DNA of 64,000 bases, taken from the NCBI GenBank assembly GCA_903642225.1, contig CAHJWI010000010.1, positions 28,197-92,196 on the forward strand. The letters are read 5' to 3'. The notes beneath the pieces are model-generated. The model worked only from the letters and a program-made list of their open reading frames with translations, was not told where the DNA came from and did not search any database. The stretch comes from Acidobacteriaceae bacterium. Its GTDB lineage: Bacteria; Acidobacteriota; Terriglobia; Terriglobales; Acidobacteriaceae. Below are positions 57,376-64,000 of this stretch, one piece after another. The position numbers and the translations under genes are program-made. Each line of letters starts with the position of its first letter. The first letter of the stretch is position 1.

Positions 57376-57987
57376 TCACGCGTGCTGTTGGAACAAGCGG
57401 ATACCGGCTATGCCGCTGGCGCCTGCTGAAAGGCACTCGTCGGTATTGTGCACGGTCACACCACCCATCGCCAGAACCGGCAGCGGCGCTGCTGCCCGGC
57501 ACATCTCGGCCAGAGACTTCAAGCCTTGGCCTGGTTGAACCAGGTGGCCATCCACGCGTTTCTCAAAAACAGGCGCGAACAGCAAAAGTGTGGCGAAATG
57601 CCGGGCAACAATTAGTTCTTCCGCGGTGTGACATGAAGCACTTACTGCCATCGGCAACTGCGCTTCCTTACTCCTGTCACTCTGCTTAAGCAAACCCAGT
57701 CCCGCGGCCGTCAGGTGCAGCCCGACGCCGGTGGGCCAGCCCTTGGTGTCCTGCCATTCAGCGTTCAGCATGACTTCCATTGAGAAGCCTGCCGCGCGGA
57801 CGCGGGACAAGGCTTCGCTCGCCAAAGCTGCGGCTTGCGCGAACGGCAAATCCTTTTCACGCACCTGCAGGTAATCAACGCCGGTGCTCGCCAGACGCAC
57901 TGCCTCGGTAAGCAGGTATTCACATCTCTCGTCCCCGCACCCGGCAGGTATCTGCCCGCTGGTAATGGCATACCGAATCATCGGCAT
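57376..57987 (-). CDS. ThiE/TenI-like thiamine phosphate synthase family protein
   Basis: About 203 residues from the ATG at 57987. The TIM-barrel has YLQVREKDLPF (the QLREKD phosphate-binding motif), GVGLHLTAAGLG, AVSASCHTAEEL (matches the GxSxH-type loop), LLFAPVFEKRV and PLPVLAMGGVTVHN with GASGIAGIRLF. These match ThiE/TenI: ThiE joins HMP-PP with thiazole phosphate, TenI aromatises the thiazole. No other thi genes or TPP riboswitch are near, so exact activity is open. It follows the lipoprotein gene by 31 bases. Confidence 0.82.
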   Translation of the reverse strand: MPMIRYAITSGQIPAGCGDERCEYLLTEAVRLASTGVDYLQVREKDLPFAQAAALASEALSRVRAAGFSMEVMLNAEWQDTKGWPTGVGLHLTAAGLGLLKQSDRSKEAQLPMAVSASCHTAEELIVARHFATLLLFAPVFEKRVDGHLVQPGQGLKSLAEMCRAAAPLPVLAMGGVTVHNTDECLSAGASGIAGIRLFQQHA

Positions 57988-58018
57988 ACCTTTGAACGAC
58001 CGGCGAACACAGCGCAGG

Positions 58019-58606
58019 TCAATCCGCCATGCCCTTTGGCAGGTCGAGCGACACCAGGTCCATGGTCGTCTCACCATCCCGCGTACGAATCACCACAATA
58101 TGTTGCCGAGAGGGCGACCCGGCCTTGAGCTCCACGTCACCCGATTTCTCGTCCGTGTCGGTGGTCACGTGCTTGTCCTTGGAACAGGTCAGACCCATCC
58201 CGGTGTTCTTCGGTGTCGCGATCGGTTGACTATCGTGGCAGGCAACTACATCGCTGTACTGCGACAGCGCCTTGCGATAAAAGGCCTGAACCTGAGAGGC
58301 GTCATCGGTCGTCCGCAGCTTGACCACCAGCACCTGCAGCTTGTACCCGCCAAACGATAGGTCGACGTTTGCCGAGTCGTGATTTCCTTTACCCTCCGCA
58401 ACAGGCTGGGCACCAGGATACGAAGGTAGGCCGACCTTGCCCAGCACTGCAGCCGGGTCCCGCTTCACACTTAACCCGCCCAGCGGCGTATCGATGGAAA
58501 CGTCGTCATGCGCGTCCTTGCTTCTGGAGATATGGCAACCACACAGCAGCAAAACCGCCGCCAACGCCAGCAAAGCCCGCGGCCTGCCGCTGGCTGGGTT
58601 GGTCAT
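58019..58606 (-). CDS. Lipoprotein of unknown function
   Basis: About 195 residues from the ATG at 58606, with further in-frame starts upstream. The signal peptide ends LALAAVLLLCGC, a lipobox (LLCGC). The mature part has PLGGLSVKRDPA, LGKVGLPSYPGAQPV and a beta-rich VDLSFGGYKLQVLVVKL, then FYRKALSQYSDV. This layout occurs in uncharacterised acidobacterial lipoproteins. Role unknown. It probably shares a transcript with the ThiE-like gene. Confidence 0.75.
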   Translation of the reverse strand: MTNPASGRPRALLALAAVLLLCGCHISRSKDAHDDVSIDTPLGGLSVKRDPAAVLGKVGLPSYPGAQPVAEGKGNHDSANVDLSFGGYKLQVLVVKLRTTDDASQVQAFYRKALSQYSDVVACHDSQPIATPKNTGMGLTCSKDKHVTTDTDEKSGDVELKAGSPSRQHIVVIRTRDGETTMDLVSLDLPKGMAD

Positions 58607-58779
58607 CGCCTTCACCACGTGCTGTCTTGCCTGTGTCTGCATCGCGTTCACCTGCGGCAACCTTCTTTCCGTTCAATGCCTTACGTTGTGGGGCGGCGTT
58701 TGGTTCCGTGGCCGGAGATGAGGAGTGGACCCGATGTGGGCTGAGGGTACAAAATGTAGCGCGATTTGCGCAATTCTGC

Positions 58780-58808
58780 TTGACAGAGTGCCAGTGTGGC
58801 GCAACACT
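58780..58808 (+). promoter_or_regulatory. Candidate sigma-70 promoter for a small RNA
   Basis: TTGACA at 58780-58785 is a perfect -35 box; 17 bases later AACACT (58803-58808) keeps the conserved A at position 2 and T at position 6 of the -10. A transcript starting near 58815 would end at the terminator at 58981, inside the gene-free region. Confidence 0.4.
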
Positions 58809-58814
58809 TGGGGT

Positions 58815-58981
58815 GGCTGACAAATTAGGTACCACCTGTAGCGTTGCCGAAGTAGATTCCGGGCTCTCGCAGGAAGAGGCCCACGGGCGGAGGCAGGCAG
58901 TGGTGCGGTGTGGTTGCCTCGTGTGTCCGCTGTTTCCCGTCTATTGAGCGAGGCCCCACCCTGGCGGTGGGGCCTATTTTT
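58815..58981 (+). ncRNA. Candidate structured small RNA (6S-like architecture possible)
   Basis: No protein is recognisable here, yet the segment lies between a promoter-like element and a strong terminator on the plus strand, in a 462-base gap between divergent genes. AGTAGA (58851-58856) pairs with TCTATT (58940-58945), and nearby GGG (58861-58863) with CCC (58936-58938), forming a long-range closing stem. Inside are GCGGAGGCA...TGCCT...CCGC (about 58887-58930) and small hairpins; GGTGG/CCACC lies 5'. About 165 bases, a long closing stem and internal bubbles resemble 6S RNA; the identity is not proven. SRP and tmRNA motifs are absent. Confidence 0.4.
58951..58981 (+). terminator. Strong rho-independent terminator
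   Basis: AGGCCCCACC (58951-58960) pairs with GGTGGGGCCT (about 58966-58975) around a short loop and is followed by ATTTTT. This is the clearest intrinsic terminator in the window, and no plus-strand protein gene ends upstream of it. Confidence 0.88.
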
Positions 58982-59068
58982 GTGGCACTTGCAGGCCAGT
59001 GGAGAAGCAGCGGTTGACGTTGTAGACTCAGTGCGTTGACTTGCGGCAGTTTATGGGCTGGAGGGCAC

Positions 59069-59605
59069 GTGGACGCAGATCGCCGAAGAGCAAAGGCCGT
59101 TTCCGGACCGGCCAATCCCGTGATCCCGGACAAGCTGTACTTTCGCATCGGCGAGGTGGCGTCGCTTCTCGGTGTGGCAGCGTATGTTCTGCGGTTTTGG
59201 GAGGTCGAATTTTCACAGCTTAGTCCAACCAAGGGTGGAACGGGTCAGCGTCTTTACCGTCGGCGGGACGTGGAGATGGCGCTACGGATCAAGCGTCTGT
59301 TGTACAACGAGGGCTATACGATTCCGGGTGCGCGGCAGCTGTTGAAGTCAGAGGTGCGGGAGCGTCAACCGGAGTTGCCTTTGCAGCCGGAGGAACCGAC
59401 GGCGAGCCCCCAGAAGCTGAACAGGATGCGGATGGAGTTACAGGAGCTTGCCGGAATCCTGGCGCGTCCATCCCCAGGCAAGAGACGAGCGTCCCAGGAC
59501 CAGCCCGGCGAAAAGCGCAAGATCAAACACCCAACCCCACTCACGAGCACGGAAGCCGCGAACGGCGAACAGGAACCTTCAGCGAGCGATGAGACAACTT
59601 CCTGA
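59069..59605 (+). CDS. MerR-family transcriptional regulator
   Basis: About 178 residues from the GTG at 59069, preceded by GGAGGG; an in-frame TTG at 59036 is less likely. The winged helix-turn-helix is [29 protein letters not shown], followed by [32 protein letters not shown], the standard MerR DNA-binding domain. The C-terminal part is charged and low complexity, without the metal-binding cysteines of MerR/CueR. The closest-looking group is the MerR protein found near pheT in several phyla. It overlaps the next gene by 17 bases. Confidence 0.9.
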   Translation: MDADRRRAKAVSGPANPVIPDKLYFRIGEVASLLGVAAYVLRFWEVEFSQLSPTKGGTGQRLYRRRDVEMALRIKRLLYNEGYTIPGARQLLKSEVRERQPELPLQPEEPTASPQKLNRMRMELQELAGILARPSPGKRRASQDQPGEKRKIKHPTPLTSTEAANGEQEPSASDETTS

Positions 59606-60827
59606 TCCAGTTGAGATAACGCACGGCCGACATTGTGCGGCAGCACGCATTGCGATAGTTGCAGTCGCGACCGGAGCGTTGCTGCTGGGTTTAGCTTCTT
59701 GCCCGTTGGCCGTAAACGCGGCGGCAGCGCACGCTATGGCGGGGAGCGCTTTGGCTGGAAGTGCGGAGGGACCTTTGCCGGTTGCGAGCTTTGACTGCGG
59801 CAAGGCGATTTCGCCGATGGAGAGGGCGATCTGCAGTGACAAGGAGTTGAGCGCGGCGGATGTGCGGATGGCGGCGGCGTATCGGCAGGCGATCGAATTG
59901 TTGCCGGCCGAGGCTGTTGCGAGTTTTCGTGGGGACCAAAGATTGTGGCTGGTGGCGCTGGAACGCGGCTGCCAGATTGCCGAGGTGGAAGTTGCAAGAA
60001 AGGACGGCAAGCCGGTGGACGCGGCGGACAGCAGCGTCGATGGCAAAGCCAATCTGGCACGGATGGCCGGCTGCATGAAGGGTGCGTACGGCGACCGGAC
60101 GGACGTGCTGAAACATGGGTACGCGAAGGTGGACGGCGTGGCGTTCATGACGCGGTCGTTGCTGCTGTTGTCGCCAGACAGCTCGCCGGACCGAACGGCT
60201 GTGGGAGGAACGGAAGAGTTTCCGGGTTTTGGGTCGCTGGCTGTGAGCTGGCCGGAGGCGCAGAGCAACGATCCGCGATGGACAGCCTGGAACGCCGCGG
60301 TGGTGCGCAAGCTGCAGTCGGGATTGGCTGTGGATGGCAAGCCTTTCAAGCCGGGGTGGCGGGAGAGCATGGCTGCCGACACGGACAGCACGCTGATTGC
60401 GGCGACGCCGGAGATGCGGCAAGGGAGGGTCAGCGTCGGCATCACGATGAACACCATGGGGCATGGCGCGGCGCACCCCAACGAGGCATACCTGACGTTT
60501 ACGTGGGTGCTGGACAAGCAGCGAGCGTTGACGGCGGAGGATGTATTCAAGCCAGGGAGTGCATGGAAGCAGGCGCTGGCGGTGTATGCGTGGAACGACC
60601 TAAGCCACGGGGAGCAGAGCGCCGGCCTGTACGAGACAAAGGACGGCGCACGGACAAAGGCATTGCTGGACGACCTGAGTGACGTGGACAACTGGACGGT
60701 GACGGAGCGGGGATTGAGCCTGGGATGGCCGGAGTACACGCTTGCTCCACGGTTGTACCAACTGGACGACACGGTGGTGCCGTGGGCGAAGCTGCGGCAA
60801 CTGCTGGTGCCGGGATTTTTGCCGTAG
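59589..60827 (+). CDS. LprI-like (DUF1311) plus DUF3298-like secreted protein
   Basis: About 412 residues from the ATG at 59589, inside the end of the MerR gene. A signal-like segment ([18 protein letters not shown]) ends at a Cys and may be a lipobox. [35 protein letters not shown] and the later [10 protein letters not shown] are the DUF1311 (lysozyme inhibitor LprI N-terminal) pattern with its cysteines. The C-terminal region ([33 protein letters not shown]) resembles the DUF3298/RsiV-like domain. It may bind or inhibit lysozyme; inferred from family resemblance. Confidence 0.75.
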   Translation: MRQLPDPVEITHGRHCAAARIAIVAVATGALLLGLASCPLAVNAAAAHAMAGSALAGSAEGPLPVASFDCGKAISPMERAICSDKELSAADVRMAAAYRQAIELLPAEAVASFRGDQRLWLVALERGCQIAEVEVARKDGKPVDAADSSVDGKANLARMAGCMKGAYGDRTDVLKHGYAKVDGVAFMTRSLLLLSPDSSPDRTAVGGTEEFPGFGSLAVSWPEAQSNDPRWTAWNAAVVRKLQSGLAVDGKPFKPGWRESMAADTDSTLIAATPEMRQGRVSVGITMNTMGHGAAHPNEAYLTFTWVLDKQRALTAEDVFKPGSAWKQALAVYAWNDLSHGEQSAGLYETKDGARTKALLDDLSDVDNWTVTERGLSLGWPEYTLAPRLYQLDDTVVPWAKLRQLLVPGFLP

Positions 60828-60941
60828 GGTTGGTCGAGCCCCGCAAAGTCTCCGCAGCGAATGAGTGACGCTACACTTTCGACGCAATTAACGAAGAAGC
60901 TGATGAGAACGGCGTCAATCAGAACTGATGATGGTGGGAGG

Positions 60942-61556
60942 TCAGTTCGTTAGCAACTGTTTAGCTTCGGTGAATTGCTCATCTTCACTTGGATGCTGGT
61001 CGCCCTCATCTGTGATGTCGACGATTGTTTCAGGACCGCGATCCACTCGGCTCTGCAACAAAGCGCGAGCTTCACTTCTTCTACTCGGGTCGGCTAGAAG
61101 GAGCTTCGCGAGGTTGAGGAGAGCATCAGAACTACCCGTCGCTACTGCTCGGCGAACCAGAGGAGTGCCAGCGCATGCCAACGATCGAGCCTTGCGTCGA
61201 TTCCCCGCATTGCAGGCAGCAGTCTCTGAACTTCGTCGCCATGCCTTTCTATTAAGGGCCCGCGCACGAAGCCTGTTCGGTCGTGTGCCTATGCCCCCAG
61301 CGTAGGCTTCGGCGACATTCTGGATGAGACCGGGATCGTTATGCCCCTCACGGAGCAGCTTGCAAAGAAGTTTGAATTGCAACTTGGGATTGGATTGTTC
61401 GTAGGATCTGCCTCGGCCCAGAGTCCGCCCGTCCGGCGATTCAGCATGATCGTCTTGAAAATGCTCCGTCGCATGGCGTACCAATTTCCCCCGATTCGCC
61501 TGCGTAGCGAGTGTAGTCAGCCCGATTCGGACCGACAAGTCGCATCTCGTCAGCAA
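60942..61556 (-). pseudogene. Frameshifted Sel1/TPR-like repeat protein gene
   Basis: One frame is open for 204 residues, but family-like sequence jumps frames. NPKLQFKLLCKLLREGHNDPGLIQ and NVAEAYAGGIGTRPN (typical Sel1 repeat) are in the main frame. The next repeat reads well only one base over (ERHGDEVQRLLPAMRG, RLDRWHALALLWF; about 61150-61245). The main frame then resumes with RRAVATGSSDALLNLAKLLL and ADPSRRSEARALLQSRVD. Joining WHALALLWF to RRAVATGSSD restores a perfect Sel1 repeat, so at least two compensating frameshifts are present, and probably more near 61385-61430. A decayed gene or sequencing error would both explain this. Confidence 0.65.
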
Positions 61557-61619
61557 TCCCCTCGCGACGCGTTGATCTGCCTCGTTCGGCCAAGTTCCTA
61601 CAATCGCGCTTACTGGGGC

Positions 61620-62441
61620 TTATGGGTGCCGATGGAAGACGCTGACCACCTTGCTGTCCTCGTGTCCTGGAGCCCAGAGAACGTCAGTGAGCGTCTCGTG
61701 ATCCGGAGAGATCGTCTCGACCGCGTACTCCTCTGGTTTGCCATCAGAGTAGGCCACAAACTCGAGCCGATCCGGCGCTGTCTGCTTCCATTGGAAAGTT
61801 GTTCCATCAAAGTACGGTCCGCCAATCGGTCGCAGCACCCCGTCTGCCTTTCCCCGAAGTACCTCACCCGTGCTTGGAATAAACCACGTCATCACGTCAT
61901 CAGGGCCGGTCCAGATGACCCAGGAAGATTGTGGTGGCGGCGCAATGACTGGAGTTACTGACAACTGGTCTCGAGTGTTCTCCGGCTCCGCCTCTTGCCA
62001 GGATCCCTGCAGATCGTGCCCGGCGGAGGATCTCTTGTACGTGGTGGAGAGCTTCCGCACTTGCCCGTTCCATCTTAGTTTTTGATCGTCGCATGTCAGA
62101 GTTTGACCATCGGACGAAAGCAGAAGGGTATAGGACTCGTACTCCCGCCCGTGAATGCCTTCCGACAGACGCAAGATCTGGGGGTTCGGCGATGATGCAT
62201 TGCGCTCGATGGCCGAACTCTTCGTGCGATGAACCTTCCCGTCAGCAACGAAGGCCCGATCCTCAAAGCCATCAAAGAAGCTCCAGGTGTTCTTGGCCAC
62301 CCAACGCAACTGCATTCCATGAGTTCGTCGAGACGCTTCTTGATCAAGAAACCACGTTCCGTCCCAGGGACCGGAAGCGACTGCACAGGCGCTCCGGACG
62401 GCAAGAAAGAAAAGGGCACAGTTCCGGAAGAGTCGCCGCAT
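61620..62441 (-). CDS. Secreted protein of unknown function
   Basis: About 273 residues from the ATG at 62441; the frame upstream is not coding. A signal peptide (RRLFRNCALFFLAVRSACAVASG) is followed by SGPWDGTWFLDQEASRRT, a lipocalin/beta-sandwich-like opening often seen in Acidobacteria proteins. A repeat of similar beta segments follows (LQGSWQEAEPENTRD, YFDGTTFQWKQTAPDRLEF, LTDVLWAPGHEDSK). Unlike neighbours it is lower in GC and sits next to the broken Sel1-like gene, hinting at an accessory patch. No family is recognised with confidence. Confidence 0.7.
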   Translation of the reverse strand: MRRLFRNCALFFLAVRSACAVASGPWDGTWFLDQEASRRTHGMQLRWVAKNTWSFFDGFEDRAFVADGKVHRTKSSAIERNASSPNPQILRLSEGIHGREYESYTLLLSSDGQTLTCDDQKLRWNGQVRKLSTTYKRSSAGHDLQGSWQEAEPENTRDQLSVTPVIAPPPQSSWVIWTGPDDVMTWFIPSTGEVLRGKADGVLRPIGGPYFDGTTFQWKQTAPDRLEFVAYSDGKPEEYAVETISPDHETLTDVLWAPGHEDSKVVSVFHRHP

Positions 62442-62496
62442 GGTTGGAAAGGTAAATTCTCCCCAGTCTCCCCGACAAGTCGCATTGTGTTTACAG

Positions 62497-62525
62497 CAGC
62501 CTGTTTTTAGCCTGAAGACAGGCTG
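62497..62525. repeat. Inverted repeat upstream of glpK
   Basis: CAGCCTGT (62497-62504) and ACAGGCTG (62518-62525) form an 8-bp perfect stem with a 13-base spacer. It lies in the 249-base gap between a divergent secreted-protein gene and glpK, so it could be an operator or a transcript-end hairpin. The rest of the gap has no recognisable feature. Confidence 0.35.
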
Positions 62526-62690
62526 ATGCGCTGATCGGTACAGGCCGTAGCGCTGCGGATAGTTCGTTCTGCTTCGACCGTTTGCCAGTCTTGTTGGCTT
62601 GGCTGGAGGCGAATGGACGCATGGCGGTTGAGGGGGTGGGCCGGTGCTGGCAGTCGGGTGGTAAGGTGGCTGCGCTGGAGGAAATGGACC

Positions 62691-64000
62691 ATGGCGGAGT
62701 ACATACTTGCGCTGGACCAGGGGACGACGAGCTCGCGGGCAATTCTGTTCGATCGTAGCGGAAAGATTGTGGGGACGGCGCAGCACGAGTTCACGCAGAT
62801 TTTTCCGGAGGGCAAGCCGGGATGGGTGGAGCACGATCCATTCGAGATCTGGACCTCGCAATTAAGTGCAGCGGTGGAGGTGCTGGGGCGCGAGGGGGTG
62901 CGGCCGCGGGATGTGGCGGCGTTGGGGATTACGAATCAGCGGGAGACTGCGGTGGTGTGGGATCGGGCGACGGGCAAGCCGGTGTACAACGCGATTGTGT
63001 GGCAGGACAGGCGGACGGCGGATGTGTGTGCGCGGCTGGTGAGCGATGGTGTGGAAGATGAGGTGCGGGGGCGGAGCGGGCTGCGACTGGACCCCTACTT
63101 CAGTGGGACAAAGGTCGCGTGGATATTGGACAATATAGCCGGTGCGAGGGAGCGGGCGGAGCGCGGCGAACTGTGTTTCGGCACGGTGGATAGCTGGCTG
63201 GTATGGAACCTGACTAGCGGCAAGCGGCATGTGACGGACCGGACGAATGCCAGCCGGACGCTGCTGTACAACATTCGCGAGGACCGATGGGATGACGAGC
63301 TGCTGCGACTGATTCGGGTGCCGCGGAGCATGATGCCGGAGGTGGTGTGGAGCAGCGAAATGCTGGGGCCTGTTTCGACGACGCTGGGGCTGGAGGGCGT
63401 GGACATTGCTGGCATTGCGGGGGACCAGCAGAGCGCGCTGTTCGGGCAGATGTGCACCGAGCCGGGAGACGCGAAGAACACATATGGGACGGGGTGTTTT
63501 CTGCTGCAGCACATCGGTTTGGAGTTTCGGAAGAGTGAGCAGAGGCTGTTGACGACGCTGGCTTGTTCGGTGGATCGGAAGCTGGAGTATGCGCTGGAGG
63601 GGTCCGTTTTTATTGGCGGGGCTGTGGTCCAGTGGCTGCGGGACGGGTTGGGGCTGATTGCGGCGAGCGGGGATGTGGAGGCGCTGGCGCGGACGGGGCC
63701 AGACAGCGGAGGTGTGGTGTTTGTGCCGGCGTTTACCGGGCTGGGAGCTCCGCACTGGGATCCTTATGCGAGCGGAATGGTGATTGGCATGGGGCGGGGA
63801 ACGCAGCGGGGGCATATTGCGCGGGCGGCGCTGGAGAGCATTGCGCTGCAGGTGACGGATGTGCTGCGGGCAATGGATGCGGATACGCCAACTGGCTTGA
63901 AGGAGCTGCGGGTGGATGGTGGTGCAGCTGCGAACGATATGCTGATGCAGTTTCAGGCGGATTTGCTGGGAGTGCCGGTGCGGCGGCCGGCGTGCCTGGA
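62691..64000 (+). CDS. glpK: Glycerol kinase (3' end outside the window)
   Basis: At least 436 residues, starting at the ATG at 62691 with GGAGG about 9 bases upstream; it runs off the window without a stop. The FGGY kinase start [19 protein letters not shown] is followed by [24 protein letters not shown] and [13 protein letters not shown]. Further family motifs are DSWLVWNLT, a glycine-rich [11 protein letters not shown] and [15 protein letters not shown]. These are glycerol kinase signatures. It makes glycerol-3-phosphate for lipid synthesis or catabolism. No glpF or glpD is visible in this window. Confidence 0.96.
   Translation, partial: MAEYILALDQGTTSSRAILFDRSGKIVGTAQHEFTQIFPEGKPGWVEHDPFEIWTSQLSAAVEVLGREGVRPRDVAALGITNQRETAVVWDRATGKPVYNAIVWQDRRTADVCARLVSDGVEDEVRGRSGLRLDPYFSGTKVAWILDNIAGARERAERGELCFGTVDSWLVWNLTSGKRHVTDRTNASRTLLYNIREDRWDDELLRLIRVPRSMMPEVVWSSEMLGPVSTTLGLEGVDIAGIAGDQQSALFGQMCTEPGDAKNTYGTGCFLLQHIGLEFRKSEQRLLTTLACSVDRKLEYALEGSVFIGGAVVQWLRDGLGLIAASGDVEALARTGPDSGGVVFVPAFTGLGAPHWDPYASGMVIGMGRGTQRGHIARAALESIALQVTDVLRAMDADTPTGLKELRVDGGAAANDMLMQFQADLLGVPVRRPACL

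Noticed and set aside
58369..58947. A 192-residue plus-strand open frame
   Set aside because: It runs antisense to a lipoprotein gene and through the structured-RNA region; its translation is Pro/Cys/Arg-rich without motifs.
58815..58981. SRP (4.5S) RNA or tmRNA as the identity of the small RNA candidate
   Set aside because: The conserved SRP loop and the tmRNA tag and tRNA-like ends are not present.

Overview
This window reads as a chromosome segment of an Acidobacteriota bacterium of the Terriglobia/Acidobacteriaceae type (Terriglobus- or Granulicella-like). The evidence is a very large Oar-type TonB-dependent receptor with an N-terminal carboxypeptidase-regulatory-like domain, an Acidobacteria-style VWFA-related protein, a PEP-CTERM protein, an HpnI-type hopanoid glycosyltransferase, a DUF1593 protein, a short Y-family polymerase, and high overall GC. 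The cell is Gram-negative: lpxA, fabZ, an OmpH/Skp-like chaperone and many lipoproteins or Sec/Tat signal peptides are present. No rRNA, tRNA, transposase, prophage or CRISPR array was seen.

Layout. 1-11.3 kb: end of a DUF1593 protein, a catalase-family protein, a TPR protein, a D-2-hydroxyacid dehydrogenase, mutM on the opposite strand, then a receptor gene translationally coupled to a VWFA protein gene. 11.4-17.2 kb: RNase R (minus), a Tat-exported Gfo/Idh/MocA oxidoreductase and a Y-family DNA polymerase. 17.5-21.2 kb (minus): an overlapping operon of a GT2-GtrA protein, a GT-C-like membrane protein and a sulfurtransferase. 21.4-26.4 kb: a small lipoprotein, a DPP-IV-type peptidase, a TrmH/TrmJ-like RNA methyltransferase and an MBL hydrolase. 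26.6-33.8 kb: a Rieske oxygenase, an ArnT-like transferase coupled to a Tat-exported carboxylesterase, HpnI, a YagU-like protein and a PEP-CTERM protein.

33.9-41.1 kb: two tandem MacB/FtsX-type permeases, a NAPE-PLD-like MBL hydrolase with a small downstream ORF, and a five-gene minus-strand run of ECF sigma factor, candidate membrane anti-sigma factor, Spy/CpxP-like chaperone, fabZ and lpxA. 41.4-46.6 kb (plus): a dipeptidase, a tightly overlapping methyltransferase/GT9/HAD operon and an aldo-keto reductase. 46.7-58.6 kb (mostly minus): pyruvate kinase, an SPL-family radical SAM protein, a secreted unknown, a YihY/BrkB protein, a thioredoxin-like protein, a serine hydrolase, OmpH, a DUF885 metallopeptidase, a ThiE-like protein and a lipoprotein. 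58.6-64 kb: a candidate structured small RNA ending in a textbook terminator, a MerR regulator overlapping an LprI-like/DUF3298 protein gene, a lower-GC patch with a frameshifted Sel1-like pseudogene and a secreted unknown, then the first part of glpK.

No clearly novel multi-gene defence or mobile system is present. The items most worth a second look are the candidate small RNA at about 58.8-59.0 kb, the sigma/anti-sigma/Spy/fabZ/lpxA envelope-stress-like cluster, the coupled receptor/VWFA pair, and the methyltransferase/GT9/HAD operon.
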